DNA from: an uncultured Paracoccaceae bacterium
GTDB taxonomy: Bacteria > Pseudomonadota > Alphaproteobacteria > Rhodobacterales > Rhodobacteraceae
Assembly (NCBI GenBank): GCA_937146765.1
Contig: CAKZRP010000067.1
Span: 123,216 to 187,215, forward strand
DNA: 64,000 nt
Direction of reading: 5' to 3'
Position 1 is the stretch's first letter; every line of letters begins with the position of its first letter. The position numbers and the translations under genes are program-made. Shown piece after piece: positions 42,121 through 53,752 of the stretch. Below the pieces are notes generated by a model, which saw only the letters and a list, made by a program, of their open reading frames with translations, ran no database searches and had not been told where the DNA came from.

Positions 42121-45100
42121 TCAAGGTTCCAGCAGCTGGAAACCCGCTCGTTCACGCGCCTGTGTGACGAGTGTGTCCGGCAGCCGCATCAGTTCTGCGC
42201 TGCGGGTCCAGAGGATGGCGGTCTCGACCTTGCGGTCCGGGTAGATCTGGCGCAGGGCCTCGGCATAGGCCCCCATCTGGCGCAGCAGGCCTTCTGGACA
42301 GGCCTCAGGCGTGGCGGGCACCGTGGCGTTTGATTTAAAATCCACCGCAAGAACGCGGTCTTCGGTGATGACCAGACGGTCAATGACCCCATGCAGCCGC
42401 CGGTCAGAAAATGGCGCGCTGATCCCCACCTCCGCCAGGGCCTGCGGCGAAAAGACTTCGGCACAGTCTGGACTGAGAAGCACGCGCCGTGCTTCCATTA
42501 GCAGATCTTCCCAGGTCTCATGCGCGGCAATGGCTTCTGCGCGCTGGTCCCAATCAGAAGGATCGAAGGCCGGGAGGTGCTCCAGCAGCATGTGCAGAGC
42601 GGTTCCGCGTGCCTTGGCAGCCTCTTCGTCAAGACCGCTATCGCCGGGCAGTGCCTTGGCCCCGCCGAGGTCTTCGGAGGGTCGCAAGGTCGCGGGCGGA
42701 GCCACGTAAGGCGGTGCGGGATGCTTGAAAATCCCGGGCAAGGTGATCTCCTCCGCCTCGGTGAGATCTGAGGGCACGAAGGGCAGCGCGTTCCAATCCC
42801 CATGCGCCCACCGCAGGCCTTCGCCGCCGGGCGCGTCAAAGGGCAGGGCGCCCATGGTGCGCATCGCACCCTCGACCCGCTGATACCAGCTGTCACCCTC
42901 TTTATCGAGGTCGCCGGCGCCGGCCACGATCAGCCATTTCTCCGCCCGCGTCAGCGCGACATAGAGCAGCCGCAACCGTTCGTTCGCTTGCCTCTCCTGA
43001 CCGAGGGTCTTGGCAGCCTCCATCGCGGGCGGCATCTGCTCACTTGCGACGCGCCACAACGGGGTGCCTTCGACTTCCATTACCTCGGATGGCGGCGAGG
43101 GGCGGCGTTTGGTGGTGTCGGGCAGGATCACGATCGGCGCTTCCAACCCTTTGGAGCCATGCACCGACATCACCCGGATCATCGAGCTGGCCGCACCCAT
43201 CTGCCGTTTGATCTCCAGCTCATCGGTCTGCATCCAGACGAGAAAGCCGGTGAGGCTCGGCACTTCGGTCCGCTCATAGGCGAGGGCCTGGGACAATAGC
43301 GCGTTGATCCCGTCCTCGGCTTCGACACCCAAACGACCTAGCAGTTTGGCGCGCCCCTGATGGCGGGTCAGGATCCGTTCAATGAGGTCGAAGGGCCGCA
43401 GGAAATCCGCCTGACCGCGCAGATCGTTCAGGATCGCCATGGTCTCGGGGAAATCGTCGCCCCGGTTGCGCAGCGCGGGCCAGAGGTGCGTTTCAAGCCG
43501 ACGATGGGCGAGGTCAAACAACTGTTGCTCGCTCCAGCCAAAGATCGGCGATTTCAGCGCCTCGGCCAGCGAGAGGGAATCCTCGGGCAAGGCAAGGAAC
43601 CGCAACAGGGCCGCGATATCCTTTACCGCCAGTTCCGCGCCAACCTTCAGCCGGTCGGCGCCGGCGATGGGCAATTCGGCGGCTTTACAGGCGCGGATGA
43701 TTTCGGAAAACAGGTCAGAGCGTCGCTGCACAAGGATCAGGAAATCCCCCGCATGGACCGGCCGCCGCTGAAAACTGCCGCGCTCTGGGCCATCCTCGGG
43801 GATGGTCACGCCGCTGTCGATCATCGCCTTGATCTGCGCCGCGATCCGCTCGGCCAGGATCACCGCATGATGGCGCGGGCTGGGACGGTCGACCGGATCG
43901 GTCCAATCGCCATCGTCCTCGTCCTCGGTTTTCTCGACCAAGGGCCAGAGGTCCACCCGCCCCGGCAGGTCGGATTTGAAGGCCTGATGTTTGGCATCCG
44001 GCGCGAAGCCGGCCCGGACCTGCCCGTCAAAGACCACATCGACCAGACCCAGGATCGCCGCAGAGGACCGGAAGGAAAACGCAAGGCTGGCGTTCTGCAG
44101 CCCTTCGCCCTTGTCCTCCAGACGGCGGCCGAACTCAGCCTGCATCCGGTCAAAGGCATCGGGGTCCGCGCCTTGAAAGGAGTAGATCGACTGTTTCTTG
44201 TCGCCCACGACAAAGATGGTCCGCTCCACCTCGGCGCGCGCGCCCTCGCCGGCGGTGAATTCCTGCGCCAGCTTTTCCACCACGTCCCATTGCACCGGGC
44301 TGGTGTCCTGCGCCTCGTCCACGAGGATATGGTCAATGCCGCCATCAAGCCGGTAGAGAACCCATGTCGCCACGGCGGGATCGTTCAACAGATTGCGCGC
44401 CTTGACGATCAGGTCGTCAAAGTCGAGCCAGCCGCGCAGCTGCTTGCGTCGTTCGTATTCCGGCAGGAATACACGGGCAAAGTCATGCAGAACAAGGGAT
44501 TTTCCCATCGCCTCCAGCGCCAGACGCCGCGCGCGGGCACTTTCTACCCGCCTCATCAGAGGCGCCAGCTGGTCCATCAGATCGGGGAAATTCGCCTGCA
44601 GTTTCTTGGTGGGGAAGCTGCCGATCTTGGCGGTAAAGGGCTCTTTTGCGCTGCCGCCGGTGAGGAAGACATCCTCCAGCAGCGGCAGAATCGCCGCGGT
44701 GATCTCCGTGATCCGGGCCAGCTTATCCGCGGCTTTATTGTCGTTCGACCCGCCGGTGCGCAGCATCTCAATGGTGCGCGACAGGATCTCCGCCTCATTG
44801 CCGAGGAAAACCTCGGCCATCAGGGTGGTGCGGCTGTACCCGTCGGGCAGGCCAAAGACCTCCGTCAGTCTAGCGGCGTCAGCATCGGGATCAAACCCGG
44901 CTCGCTGGCGGCAGATCTCCGCCGTTAGCGCATCAAAATCGAGGCCGCCGACAAAATTTGCCGCCGCTTCAACCACATGGGCCTCCGGCCCCATGGCCAT
45001 ATCCTCGACGATTTCTGCCCGCAGCAGGGTCGCGGCGCGATCTTCCATTTCCGAGAACTGCGGGCTGACCCCGGCCTCCAGCGGGAAGCGGCGCAACAGC

Positions 45101-45483
45101 GACGAACAGAAGGAGTGGATGGTCTGGATTTTCAACCCGCCCGGCGTCTCGATCGCGCGCGCAAACAGGGTGCGAGCCTGCGCGAGGCCTTCCTCCGCGG
45201 CATCCTCGGCCCCCAAATCGACCAAAGCGGCACGCAGCTTTGCATCCGGTAGCATCGCCCATTCGCCAAGGCGCTGAAACAGGCGGTTCTGCATCTCGCT
45301 CGCCGCCGCCTTGGTATAGGTGAGGCAGAGGATATGTTGCGGCTCAACCCCGCGCAGCAACAGCCGCGCCACCCGGTCGGTCAGCACCTTGGTCTTGCCC
45401 GAGCCGGCATTGGCCGCGAGCCAGGTGGAGGCATCGGGGCGTGCGGCGCGAAACTGCGCCTCGGAGGCGGCGTTGCGGCTCAT
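42121..45483 (-). CDS. addA: Double-strand break repair helicase AddA
   Basis: [45 protein letters not shown] UvrD-like helicase motifs; start at 45483. Confidence 0.96.
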   Translation of the reverse strand: MSRNAASEAQFRAARPDASTWLAANAGSGKTKVLTDRVARLLLRGVEPQHILCLTYTKAAASEMQNRLFQRLGEWAMLPDAKLRAALVDLGAEDAAEEGLAQARTLFARAIETPGGLKIQTIHSFCSSLLRRFPLEAGVSPQFSEMEDRAATLLRAEIVEDMAMGPEAHVVEAAANFVGGLDFDALTAEICRQRAGFDPDADAARLTEVFGLPDGYSRTTLMAEVFLGNEAEILSRTIEMLRTGGSNDNKAADKLARITEITAAILPLLEDVFLTGGSAKEPFTAKIGSFPTKKLQANFPDLMDQLAPLMRRVESARARRLALEAMGKSLVLHDFARVFLPEYERRKQLRGWLDFDDLIVKARNLLNDPAVATWVLYRLDGGIDHILVDEAQDTSPVQWDVVEKLAQEFTAGEGARAEVERTIFVVGDKKQSIYSFQGADPDAFDRMQAEFGRRLEDKGEGLQNASLAFSFRSSAAILGLVDVVFDGQVRAGFAPDAKHQAFKSDLPGRVDLWPLVEKTEDEDDGDWTDPVDRPSPRHHAVILAERIAAQIKAMIDSGVTIPEDGPERGSFQRRPVHAGDFLILVQRRSDLFSEIIRACKAAELPIAGADRLKVGAELAVKDIAALLRFLALPEDSLSLAEALKSPIFGWSEQQLFDLAHRRLETHLWPALRNRGDDFPETMAILNDLRGQADFLRPFDLIERILTRHQGRAKLLGRLGVEAEDGINALLSQALAYERTEVPSLTGFLVWMQTDELEIKRQMGAASSMIRVMSVHGSKGLEAPIVILPDTTKRRPSPPSEVMEVEGTPLWRVASEQMPPAMEAAKTLGQERQANERLRLLYVALTRAEKWLIVAGAGDLDKEGDSWYQRVEGAMRTMGALPFDAPGGEGLRWAHGDWNALPFVPSDLTEAEEITLPGIFKHPAPPYVAPPATLRPSEDLGGAKALPGDSGLDEEAAKARGTALHMLLEHLPAFDPSDWDQRAEAIAAHETWEDLLMEARRVLLSPDCAEVFSPQALAEVGISAPFSDRRLHGVIDRLVITEDRVLAVDFKSNATVPATPEACPEGLLRQMGAYAEALRQIYPDRKVETAILWTRSAELMRLPDTLVTQARERAGFQLLEP

Positions 45484-48413
45484 GTCAGGTCCTCCGGTTC
45501 CGGCTCGCAGGAGCGGTCCCATTCGCCAAAGCGGGCGAGGTGGTCATAATCGCCAACAAAATCATCACGATGCACCATGCGGCGGCTGCTATAGCCCTGC
45601 GATTGGTCGAAATAGGCTTCGATCAGCGTCTTGAGTTCTGCCCAGACTTTTTCGGGCGGCTCATCCTGCAGGGGCGCCATGACCTCCTTCATCGGAGGTT
45701 TCAGCCCGATATAAAGCGCCCGTTCGACGCGGGCGGGACCATAGTCGCTAAAGGCGCCTTGTTCGACCATTGCGGCTTCGATCAACAGCTGTTTTTCAAA
45801 GGCTTTCTGCTGGTTTTCCGAGGGCGGATCACCGGTTTTATAGTCATAAAGATGCAGCAGGCCGCGTTCGTCCACGTCGATCCGGTCGGCCTTGGCCGCA
45901 ATGCGGAAATCGAGCGGGGTGAGGGTGACCTCGCCGGATTTTTCAAACCCGGAGGGACGCGCGCGGGATTGGCGTTCGTGTTCGCCCCGCACAAAATCCT
46001 CAGCCACCTTGCGCAGGCGCGTCAGCCAAAGGGTCCGGGCCACGGGCCAGGGGACTTCTTCCTCCAGAACGCGACGGGATTGTTTAATAAATGTCTCCGC
46101 GGACAGAGTATCGGGATCTTGTTGCGCGGATTTGATAAACTCTTCCAGTACCTTATGGATCACCGTCCCGCGCAGCAGCGCATCGGGTTCCTGCAGCAGC
46201 GGATCAACTGGTTTCAGGCGCAGCACATGTTTGGCGTAGATCGCATAAGGGTCGCGGATCAGCCGCGGGATCTCGGTCACCGTCAGGCGACGCGGGCGCG
46301 CGGCGACAGGCGGGCGCGGCGAGGGGCGCGGGCTGGGGGCGGTGACAATCGGCGCGTCCAGCACTGAGGCCCAGTCAAGCCAGACCTGCCCGCGCATTTG
46401 CATCGCCGAGAGCGCCGCAGGGCCGCCCTGATCCGGCAAACCGCTGAGCAGGTTCACCAACCGGTTGAGCCAGCGTGAGGGCACCGTGTCCGCCTCGTCC
46501 GAGCGCACTGCGCGGGTCAGCCAAACCTCGGGAGCGGCAATGGCCTGCTGAAAGTCATGCGCCGAGAGGCCAATGCGCCGTTCCGGAAGCAGCAACCCCG
46601 CCTCATGCCGCAGTTTGCGGTTGAGCCAGGGATCGGGGCGGGCGGCTTCGGGCCAGGACCCTTCGTTGAGGCCGCCAAGGATGACCAGATCGGCACCCTG
46701 CACGCGCGCCTCCAGCGTGCCCCAGATCATGATCGACCCATGGGGTGCGTCGCGGTCGCGCACTTCGCCCTGCGACAGCAGCGCACCGAGGAGGTCGGCA
46801 AAGTCGCGCGCCGACATCTCGCCACCATGGGGCGCTTCGGCCTCCAGCTCGTCGATGACCGCCCGGGCGGCGATGCCGGCTTTTTTGTCCCAGAGTTCAC
46901 CCGCGCCAGTGTCCTGCGAGCCGCAAGCGATGGCCTCGGAGGTCTGGCGCAGCATGGCGACCCATTCGGTGAGGGTGCGCGCGCCTGTGACCTCGCGGCC
47001 GGCAAAACTATTGGCCAGCCAGTCTGCCCAGCCAGCCATCGTCTCCCGCGTCGTGCCAAAGCCCCGCAGCGAGTCCGCATCCGGAAACGGCGGCCCATTG
47101 CGACGCGTATGAAGTTCCAACTCCCGCGCGTGCAGCAAGTGGTGGCCGCGCGCTTCGCCCGAATGGGTCAGCGGATGTTTCAACAGCGTCAGCAGCATAT
47201 CCGCCTGAAGCGGGCGGCAGAACAAGTCTGCCACGTGGCGCAGGAAACGGCCCGGCGGCGACAGCTGCAAGGGCAGGCCAGCCGAGTCATCCGGCAGGAT
47301 GTTCCAGCGATCCAGCGCGGCAGAGACCTGCCGGGTCAACATCCGGTCCGGTGTGATCAGTGCGGCGGTCTGCCCGTCCTCTGCCGCTTGGCGCAGACGT
47401 AGTGCAATGGCGAGGGCCTCAGAGCGCGGGCTGTCCGCTTCAATCAAGGTCAGCGCCGCGCAGGCCTTGTCGAGATCGCGCAGATGTGGCCCCTCGCTCA
47501 TCCAGGCGTCGGTGACCGGGGCGGGGCGCAAAGCCAGTGAAATCAGCTTGTTGCGCGGCGGCGAAGCAGGGTCACTCTCGACCCAGGGGCGAATATCCCG
47601 CGGGCCAAGCTCCAGATCGCGCATCAGTTTCCAGAACCGATATTGCGGATGATCCTCCGCCACCAAGCCGTCGGTCAGGCTGTCCCAGACCGCCTCGGGT
47701 TGGTCAAAGTCAAACCCCGGCAGTACCACTGCGCCCTGCGGCAGGCGGGCAATCGCCTCCATCAGCAACAGTGTGGTGCCGCGCGACCCGGTGGAGCCGG
47801 CGAGGATCACGGGGTGTTGCGGCGGGGTGTCCTGCCACATCTCGATCAGGTCCAGCACCATCTGCCGCTGCCGCGCGTTCACGTCGAGGGCGTCCTCGTG
47901 CAGGTCGACAAACTGGTCCGCGATGCCGATGAAATCCTGTGCCCGTTTCCAGTGGCCGGACATATCCGACACATCCAGCGCGCGGATGTCGTCGGTGGTT
48001 ACACCTTCGCTCTGCATCTCGTCGATCAGCTCGGCGAGACTGTCCGAGAGGTCATAAAGCGAGGAGCGCGCCGCCAAATCGGGCTGCGCATCCAGAAGCC
48101 GTGCGATCAGCTGCGACAGTTCCAACCGCCGCCGCAAGGGGGGCAGGGCGGGCGGCAAGCCGCGCAAGGTCGCCTGCTTGCTCAGACCCGTGAGCAGGGA
48201 AATACGTGGCAAAAGGGCGGCTGGCCCAGCGTCAAACAGCTGCCGCACCCGGCGCTGCATCCGCTCGGTGTTCAGGATCAGCTCGACGCGGGCGAGGTCT
48301 TCGGGCGGGCGACCGGCAAACCGCGCCGTCAGCCCTTCGACCAAGGCGCGCGGGAAGTCGACGCCGCAGGGCACGGCGAAGAGGCGAGGCGTGGGGGTGG
48401 AGGTGTCAAACAT
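45480..48413 (-). CDS. addB: Double-strand break repair protein AddB
   Basis: Adjacent to addA (ATGA overlap); C-terminal PD-(D/E)XK-type nuclease (LHLYDYKTGDPPSENQQ). Confidence 0.94.
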   Translation of the reverse strand: MFDTSTPTPRLFAVPCGVDFPRALVEGLTARFAGRPPEDLARVELILNTERMQRRVRQLFDAGPAALLPRISLLTGLSKQATLRGLPPALPPLRRRLELSQLIARLLDAQPDLAARSSLYDLSDSLAELIDEMQSEGVTTDDIRALDVSDMSGHWKRAQDFIGIADQFVDLHEDALDVNARQRQMVLDLIEMWQDTPPQHPVILAGSTGSRGTTLLLMEAIARLPQGAVVLPGFDFDQPEAVWDSLTDGLVAEDHPQYRFWKLMRDLELGPRDIRPWVESDPASPPRNKLISLALRPAPVTDAWMSEGPHLRDLDKACAALTLIEADSPRSEALAIALRLRQAAEDGQTAALITPDRMLTRQVSAALDRWNILPDDSAGLPLQLSPPGRFLRHVADLFCRPLQADMLLTLLKHPLTHSGEARGHHLLHARELELHTRRNGPPFPDADSLRGFGTTRETMAGWADWLANSFAGREVTGARTLTEWVAMLRQTSEAIACGSQDTGAGELWDKKAGIAARAVIDELEAEAPHGGEMSARDFADLLGALLSQGEVRDRDAPHGSIMIWGTLEARVQGADLVILGGLNEGSWPEAARPDPWLNRKLRHEAGLLLPERRIGLSAHDFQQAIAAPEVWLTRAVRSDEADTVPSRWLNRLVNLLSGLPDQGGPAALSAMQMRGQVWLDWASVLDAPIVTAPSPRPSPRPPVAARPRRLTVTEIPRLIRDPYAIYAKHVLRLKPVDPLLQEPDALLRGTVIHKVLEEFIKSAQQDPDTLSAETFIKQSRRVLEEEVPWPVARTLWLTRLRKVAEDFVRGEHERQSRARPSGFEKSGEVTLTPLDFRIAAKADRIDVDERGLLHLYDYKTGDPPSENQQKAFEKQLLIEAAMVEQGAFSDYGPARVERALYIGLKPPMKEVMAPLQDEPPEKVWAELKTLIEAYFDQSQGYSSRRMVHRDDFVGDYDHLARFGEWDRSCEPEPEDLT

Positions 48414-49090
48414 CAGCGGGCCATCAGGTCTTCGGCGAGGGCAATGCCTTCGGGACGGCCGACATCGCACCATGAACCGGGGTATTCAATGGCAAAGGCA
48501 CGCTCCTCGGAGATCAGCAGGTCCCAGAGGCGGTTGAGGGAGAACACCCGTTCAGGGATACACTCCAGCAGGGCCGGCTTGATGATCTGCACCCCGGTGT
48601 AGACGAGATCACCGCCCCGGCTGATGTGCCGCTCAGCGTCTACCGAGAAATCGCCGCCGCCCAGCCGCCCGATGGCTCGGGCAGTCGGTACGCAAAGCAA
48701 GAGTGCGTCCATCTCTGCCGCGGTCCAAGCCGATTGGACATGTTGCAGTGGGTTTGGCCCGCGCCAGGCCACATCCGGGTTCAAAGTGAAGACACTCTCA
48801 CTGGCGAGCAGCGGTGCGGCCTGTTTCAAGCCACCGCCGGTGTCGAGGATCTCTTCCTCATGGCTGATCATCAGATCGCGCCCCGCAAGGTAGCGATGCA
48901 GGACCTCTGCCTTGTAATGGGTGTTCACCACAATGCGGGCAGGAGACACCGCCGCCACGAGGTCGAGCGCATGGTCGATTAATGGGCGACCTGCAACTTG
49001 GACCATAGGCTTCGGGCGATCCGCCGTCAGCGCGCCCATCCGGGTGCCAAAGCCGGCGGCGAAGATCATCACAGCGTCAGGCTTGCTCAT
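48413..49090 (-). CDS. murU: Sugar-phosphate nucleotidyltransferase, MurU-like
   Basis: [37 protein letters not shown]; paired with an AmgK-like kinase. Confidence 0.8.
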   Translation of the reverse strand: MSKPDAVMIFAAGFGTRMGALTADRPKPMVQVAGRPLIDHALDLVAAVSPARIVVNTHYKAEVLHRYLAGRDLMISHEEEILDTGGGLKQAAPLLASESVFTLNPDVAWRGPNPLQHVQSAWTAAEMDALLLCVPTARAIGRLGGGDFSVDAERHISRGGDLVYTGVQIIKPALLECIPERVFSLNRLWDLLISEERAFAIEYPGSWCDVGRPEGIALAEDLMAR

Positions 49091-50082
49091 CCGCGCAGCC
49101 TTTCCAAGACTTCGGCAGTGGGTGCGGGCAGCGCCTCCAGCAGCTCTTCTGCCACCAGGGCGAGAGCCGGGTGGTTTAGGCCGCGCGCAAAATGCGCCCA
49201 GACTCGGGGGATCAGGTCGATGTAATGCGGCTTGCCAAATTGCAGCGAGAGCCGGGCAAAAATGCCCAGAATCCGCATGTTACGCTGCACGCCCGTCACC
49301 GCATAAGCGCGGTGAAAGGCGGCCTCGTCGACGCCGGTGGCGGCGATATAGCGGTTGATCATCTGCAGTTCGATCCCGGCCGGCACATCGCGGCGCGCGT
49401 CTTGCAGGAGCGAGACGAGGTCATAGACCGGATGGCCGACCTTGGCGTCTTGGAAGTCGATCACGCCGACCTTGGCGATGCCGGTGCGCGCGGGCAGCCA
49501 CAACAGGTTCTGCGCGTGAAAATCGCGGTGCACAAAGACCATGTCGCCAGTCAGGCTTTGACGCAGGATATCCTCGAACCGATCCTCAAACCGCGCGCGG
49601 GCGGCATCGCCTGCATTGCCGATAATAGTTTGTCGATATTCGGTGAAGGCGAGCGCGGTCATCTCTGCCATCACGCGGGGGCCGAGGGGATCAAGGTCCG
49701 GCACGGGGGCGCGGTGAAGGTGGATCAACAAGTCCGTTGCGGCCTCGTAAAGGACGCGTTCCTGTGCGGGGTCCTGCGCAATGACTGAGGTGAACAGGGC
49801 GTCGCCCAGATCCTCGATCAGCAGCAATCCGCGCTCATGATCCTGCGCATAGGTTTCAGGCGCCGAGACGCCGAGGTCGCGCAGATATTCCGCCAAACGC
49901 GCAAAAGGCGCGGTGTCGCCGCCTTCTTCCGGCGGCCAATCCATCAGCACGGCGCTTTGCCCCTCGGGGCCAATCAGGCGCTGATAGCGCCGGGCGGAGG
50001 CATCGCCGGCGAGTGGCGCGGCAGACCATGCCCCGTGGCCGGCGGCAGACAGAAAGGTGGAAATCTCGTCTTGGCGGCTCAT
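49087..50082 (-). CDS. amgK: Aminoglycoside phosphotransferase-fold sugar kinase, AmgK-like
   Basis: [51 protein letters not shown]; start at 50082 overlapping tsaE stop. Confidence 0.82.
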   Translation of the reverse strand: MSRQDEISTFLSAAGHGAWSAAPLAGDASARRYQRLIGPEGQSAVLMDWPPEEGGDTAPFARLAEYLRDLGVSAPETYAQDHERGLLLIEDLGDALFTSVIAQDPAQERVLYEAATDLLIHLHRAPVPDLDPLGPRVMAEMTALAFTEYRQTIIGNAGDAARARFEDRFEDILRQSLTGDMVFVHRDFHAQNLLWLPARTGIAKVGVIDFQDAKVGHPVYDLVSLLQDARRDVPAGIELQMINRYIAATGVDEAAFHRAYAVTGVQRNMRILGIFARLSLQFGKPHYIDLIPRVWAHFARGLNHPALALVAEELLEALPAPTAEVLERLRG

Positions 50083-50555
50083 GCGGTGATCTCTTTCAGG
50101 CGATTGTCCCAGGTGTCGTCGGTCCAATGCACCTCCAAGAGGCGCGCGTCCTCTTCATCGGGGTCGAGCGACAGGCTCAGGGTCAGTGCTGTTCGGGGGC
50201 GCAAATCTTCCAGCCGATCGGGCCATTCCACCAGACAGATCGCCTCGTCGAAGGCGGTGGTGAGGCCCAGTTCCTCCACCTCGTCCACATGGCTGAGACG
50301 GTAAAGATCGGCGTGCCACAGCTCTCCGCCCGGCAGATCATAAGTCTGCACAAGGGTGAAGGTGGGGGAGGGGACGTCCTCCACTTCTTCCATCAGGGAT
50401 TGGATCAGGCTGCGGGCAAAATGGGTCTTGCCGGCCCCGATCGGTCCTTCAAGCAAGAGCACATCGCCCGGACGCAGGATCCGGGCGATGTGCTCTGCAA
50501 GCTCTGTCGTGGCGTCGCTGCCCATCAGGCGGCGTGTGATGTGGCGGTGTGTCAT
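50079..50555 (-). CDS. tsaE: tRNA t6A biosynthesis ATPase TsaE
   Basis: [41 protein letters not shown]. Confidence 0.93.
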   Translation of the reverse strand: MTHRHITRRLMGSDATTELAEHIARILRPGDVLLLEGPIGAGKTHFARSLIQSLMEEVEDVPSPTFTLVQTYDLPGGELWHADLYRLSHVDEVEELGLTTAFDEAICLVEWPDRLEDLRPRTALTLSLSLDPDEEDARLLEVHWTDDTWDNRLKEITA

Positions 50556-50596
50556 GGCGCCACAATGGCGTTCGGCGAAGGTGGCCGCAAGCCGGA

Positions 50597-52153
50597 TCAG
50601 GCTTCGCGGGCGGCGGTGAAACGCTCTTCTTCGGGGGGGGCGATCGGGGCGCCAAATTGCTGGAACCGCACCATGGTGGAGCCGTTATGCAGGGATTGTA
50701 CCCGGCAGATCAGCTGTTCACCGTTGCGCATCTGCACTCTGGACCACCAGGGTGCCCGGTTGTCGGTCCCCCCGGCCACGAAATCGCGCACTTCGCCCCA
50801 GGCCGGGGTCGGACCGGAGAGTTCCTGCCAGGTGCGACAGGCGTCATTCACGGTGATCTTTGCAAAGCTGGCTTCCGGATCCGTTTTCCACATCCGGTGA
50901 TAAGGCGTGTTGGAATAGATCATGCTGCCATCGGCACCAAAGACGGCAAAGGCGTCGTCGATATGATCGAGGATGGACTGCCCCAGTTCCAGCTCGGAGC
51001 GGAACTGGCGGGTGAGGCTGATCTCGGCGGTAATATCCTCAAAGAGGAAGGCAATCGCCCCATCGGGATGCGGCCGACCAGAGACCGAATAGACCGAACC
51101 GGAAGGCAGAGACCAGGTTTCCTGATAACGGCCCTCGGCGGCGGCCTCGAGAAGGTCTGCCATCTGGTGACGCCAGCTGGAATAGTTCTTCGGTTCCGGC
51201 ATCATGCGCTGGTCGCGCAGGCGGTCGAAGAAGGACATCATGTTGGGCCGCGAGCTGAGAAAGCTGGCGGGCAGGGCGGTGAGGTCGATCAGCACCGGGT
51301 TGAACAGCACCAGTTGCCGGTTGCGGTCAAAGATCGCGAGGCCGATGGAGAGCTGGGCAAAGGTCTTGGCCAGGGTCTGCACGAAATTGCGCTGCGCCAC
51401 CTCGGCATCGACAACTGCGTTGACGTCCATGGCGTGGCACAGCCAGCCGGCTTCGGTCTCGGTGGTGGAAACATTGTACCAGAGTTTCTTGTCCATTTCG
51501 GGCACGTCGACCGACACCCGCTCGGGGCGGCCGGAATTCATCGGTGCGTCGAGGTTGGGAAACAGTGGCGAAGAGGTGTCGTTGCCGCGACCGCGGATCT
51601 TCTGGTTGAGGCGGTCATAAGCAAGGTTGGTCCAGGTCACGCGGGCATCGTCCGATTGCAGCCAGACCGGGTAGGGTGCCTGATGCACTGCCGCGCGCAG
51701 GGTGGTGAGTTCCTGGCTTTCGCCATCGCTGCCAATGTCGGACAGGGTTCGGCGCAGCTGCACCCGGATGATGCCGTCAATCCATTCGCAATGGGCCTCG
51801 CGGTTGTCGGCCTCGGCGGTGCCGGTCAGGGTCAAGGCCCCGACGTCGCGCAGGAATCCGGGAGATTGCGGCAGGCCGGGATAGCTGCGGGACAATTTTT
51901 CCCGCAGTTTGCTCCAGCTGAAGTCCTCGGTGTTCTCGCCCAGAAACTTGCGGGCACCGGAGGACCAGGCGATCAGGGTCTGATCGTCGAACAGAAACAC
52001 CGCATCGGTGCGGCCATCGGCGACCAGCAGGTCATGCTCCATGCCCTTGCGCTCTGTCCTCGGGCTGAGGAACCAGACCGCAACTGCCGCACTCGCAATG
52101 CACACCACCACGAGGATGAACCACTCAACGGACATGAAATACTGCATGGACAT
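50597..52153 (-). CDS. divL: Membrane-anchored multi-PAS protein without kinase domain; DivL-like
   Basis: N-terminal TM (FILVVVCIASAAVAVWFL), PAS-like segments, ending in a PAS domain (GQSILDHIDDAFAVFGADGSMIYSNTPYHRMW). No DHp or HATPase motifs. Located upstream of tsaE-amgK-murU-addBA. Assignment is by architecture and context. Confidence 0.65.
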   Translation of the reverse strand: MSMQYFMSVEWFILVVVCIASAAVAVWFLSPRTERKGMEHDLLVADGRTDAVFLFDDQTLIAWSSGARKFLGENTEDFSWSKLREKLSRSYPGLPQSPGFLRDVGALTLTGTAEADNREAHCEWIDGIIRVQLRRTLSDIGSDGESQELTTLRAAVHQAPYPVWLQSDDARVTWTNLAYDRLNQKIRGRGNDTSSPLFPNLDAPMNSGRPERVSVDVPEMDKKLWYNVSTTETEAGWLCHAMDVNAVVDAEVAQRNFVQTLAKTFAQLSIGLAIFDRNRQLVLFNPVLIDLTALPASFLSSRPNMMSFFDRLRDQRMMPEPKNYSSWRHQMADLLEAAAEGRYQETWSLPSGSVYSVSGRPHPDGAIAFLFEDITAEISLTRQFRSELELGQSILDHIDDAFAVFGADGSMIYSNTPYHRMWKTDPEASFAKITVNDACRTWQELSGPTPAWGEVRDFVAGGTDNRAPWWSRVQMRNGEQLICRVQSLHNGSTMVRFQQFGAPIAPPEEERFTAAREA

Positions 52154-52235
52154 CTGCCTCAGCTGTTCTGCTTGTCTTAATATGTTCCTTCACAATGGTT
52201 AAACGAAGTTTAACTGGTTTCCAAAAAGTGAATAC

Positions 52236-53633
52236 CTAAAACTCAATCGGCCGGTTGTGTCCGCCCGGCACCGGTGTGTCGCCGCGCACCGCGTCGATCT
52301 TGCGCCGCGGCCAGGTGACCACCACCAGCGCTCCGGTCAGCTCCGCGCCGAGCGACTGGCTGTGGCGCACATCGCGGGCATTGGCAAACTCCAGACGCGC
52401 TCCCGTGCGTTCCAGCAGGGTCTTGGCGATGAACAGGCCGAGTCCCATCCCCTCATAGCCAGGTCTGCGGCCCGGCTCGGATTGCGAGGCCCGTCGCCGC
52501 ATGAAGGGGTCGCCCAGGCGCCCGAGCAGGTGACCGGGAAACCCGTCACCATCATCGCAGATGCGCAGGGTGATGAGATCTGCGGACCAATGCAGCTCGA
52601 TCCAGACTTTGGAATGGGCGAAGTCCACCGCATTCTGCACGAGGTTGCGCAGCCCGTGGATAATCTCCGGTTTGCGCAGCACGCTTGGCTGGTTCATCAA
52701 GTCGCCCTCAGCGGGATGTTCGCTGAACCGGATGTCCTTGCCGCGGTCGAAATGCGGCTCGGCGGCCTCGTGTACCAAGGCAGACAGCGGCGCCTGCCGC
52801 AGGTGCAGGTCATCCTTGCCGGCCCGTCCCATGCCGCGCAGGATGTCCCGGCAGCGGTCGGCCTGTTCGCGGATCAGCCGGGCGTCATCCTGAAGCTCCG
52901 GAAAATCCTCCAATTCCTCGATCAATTCCGAGCTGGTCAGCTTGATCGTCGCCAGCGGGGTGCCGAGTTCATGCGCCGCCGCCGCCACTACGCCTCCTAG
53001 ATCGGTCAGCTTCTGCTCGCGGGACAGGGCGAATTGCGTTGCAGCCAGCGCATCAGACATCGATCGGATCTCGGCGCTGATCCGATAGGAATAGGCGCCG
53101 ATGAAAAGGATCGCGATGACCAGGGCGCACCAATGCCCGAACACAAACAGCGTCGGCATCCGCAGGATCTCTCCCTCTGCGGTTTCGAGCGGAATGTGAA
53201 AGGGCACCAGCAAGGTGGTGAGCAGGATTGCACTTGTGCCGATGATGAGCGTGGAACGCAGACCCATCACGCTGGCCGAGATCGTCACCGGCCCGAGGAT
53301 CAGCAGGGCAAAGGGATTGTTCAGCCCGCCGGTCATGTAGAGCAGGAAGCAGAGCTGCAGCAGGTCGAACAATACCATGAGGAAGTTCTGGAACTCCGAC
53401 AGGCGTTTGTTTTCCGGAAAGACGATCAGTGCTACCAGATTCGCCAGCGCCGAAATGCCGATGGCAAAGTAGCAGGGCAGAACGGAAAGCTGCAGGTCAT
53501 ATTGCGACTGCGCCACCCCGATTGCCGTGGCCTGTCCGACGACGGCGACCCAGCGCAAGAGGATCAGCGTGCGCAGCCGGATCCAATGGCTGCGTTCCTG
53601 ACCGCTCATCAGCCCGAAGGTTGTCTCACTCAT
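52236..53633 (-). CDS. regB: Redox sensor histidine kinase RegB/PrrB
   Basis: RTLILLRWVAVVGQATAIG, GGLNNPFALLILGPVTISA (quinone-binding region of RegB), AAHELGTPLATI H-box; start at 53633. Confidence 0.93.
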   Translation of the reverse strand: MSETTFGLMSGQERSHWIRLRTLILLRWVAVVGQATAIGVAQSQYDLQLSVLPCYFAIGISALANLVALIVFPENKRLSEFQNFLMVLFDLLQLCFLLYMTGGLNNPFALLILGPVTISASVMGLRSTLIIGTSAILLTTLLVPFHIPLETAEGEILRMPTLFVFGHWCALVIAILFIGAYSYRISAEIRSMSDALAATQFALSREQKLTDLGGVVAAAAHELGTPLATIKLTSSELIEELEDFPELQDDARLIREQADRCRDILRGMGRAGKDDLHLRQAPLSALVHEAAEPHFDRGKDIRFSEHPAEGDLMNQPSVLRKPEIIHGLRNLVQNAVDFAHSKVWIELHWSADLITLRICDDGDGFPGHLLGRLGDPFMRRRASQSEPGRRPGYEGMGLGLFIAKTLLERTGARLEFANARDVRHSQSLGAELTGALVVVTWPRRKIDAVRGDTPVPGGHNRPIEF

Positions 53634-53752
53634 GTGACGTTTGCTCCCGTTGCATCGTCGGTAATACTTGATAGGTCTGGCGCAAACCGGGATCAACTGC
53701 GGCACGATTGCAGTGTGATGTCTCCCGAACCAGACGCAGAAGGATACATGCC

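Noticed and set aside
43360-44928. 522-aa plus-strand ORF opposite addA
   Set aside because: Shadow ORF with biased composition and no family motifs.
46270-46345. GC-rich repetitive stretch in addB (PSPRPSPRPPVAARPRR)
   Set aside because: Short proline/arginine linker preceding the nuclease domain; not a genuine tandem array.
50549-52180. 543-aa plus-strand ORF opposite the DivL-like gene
   Set aside because: Gly/His-rich shadow ORF; the minus-strand frame has coherent PAS domains.
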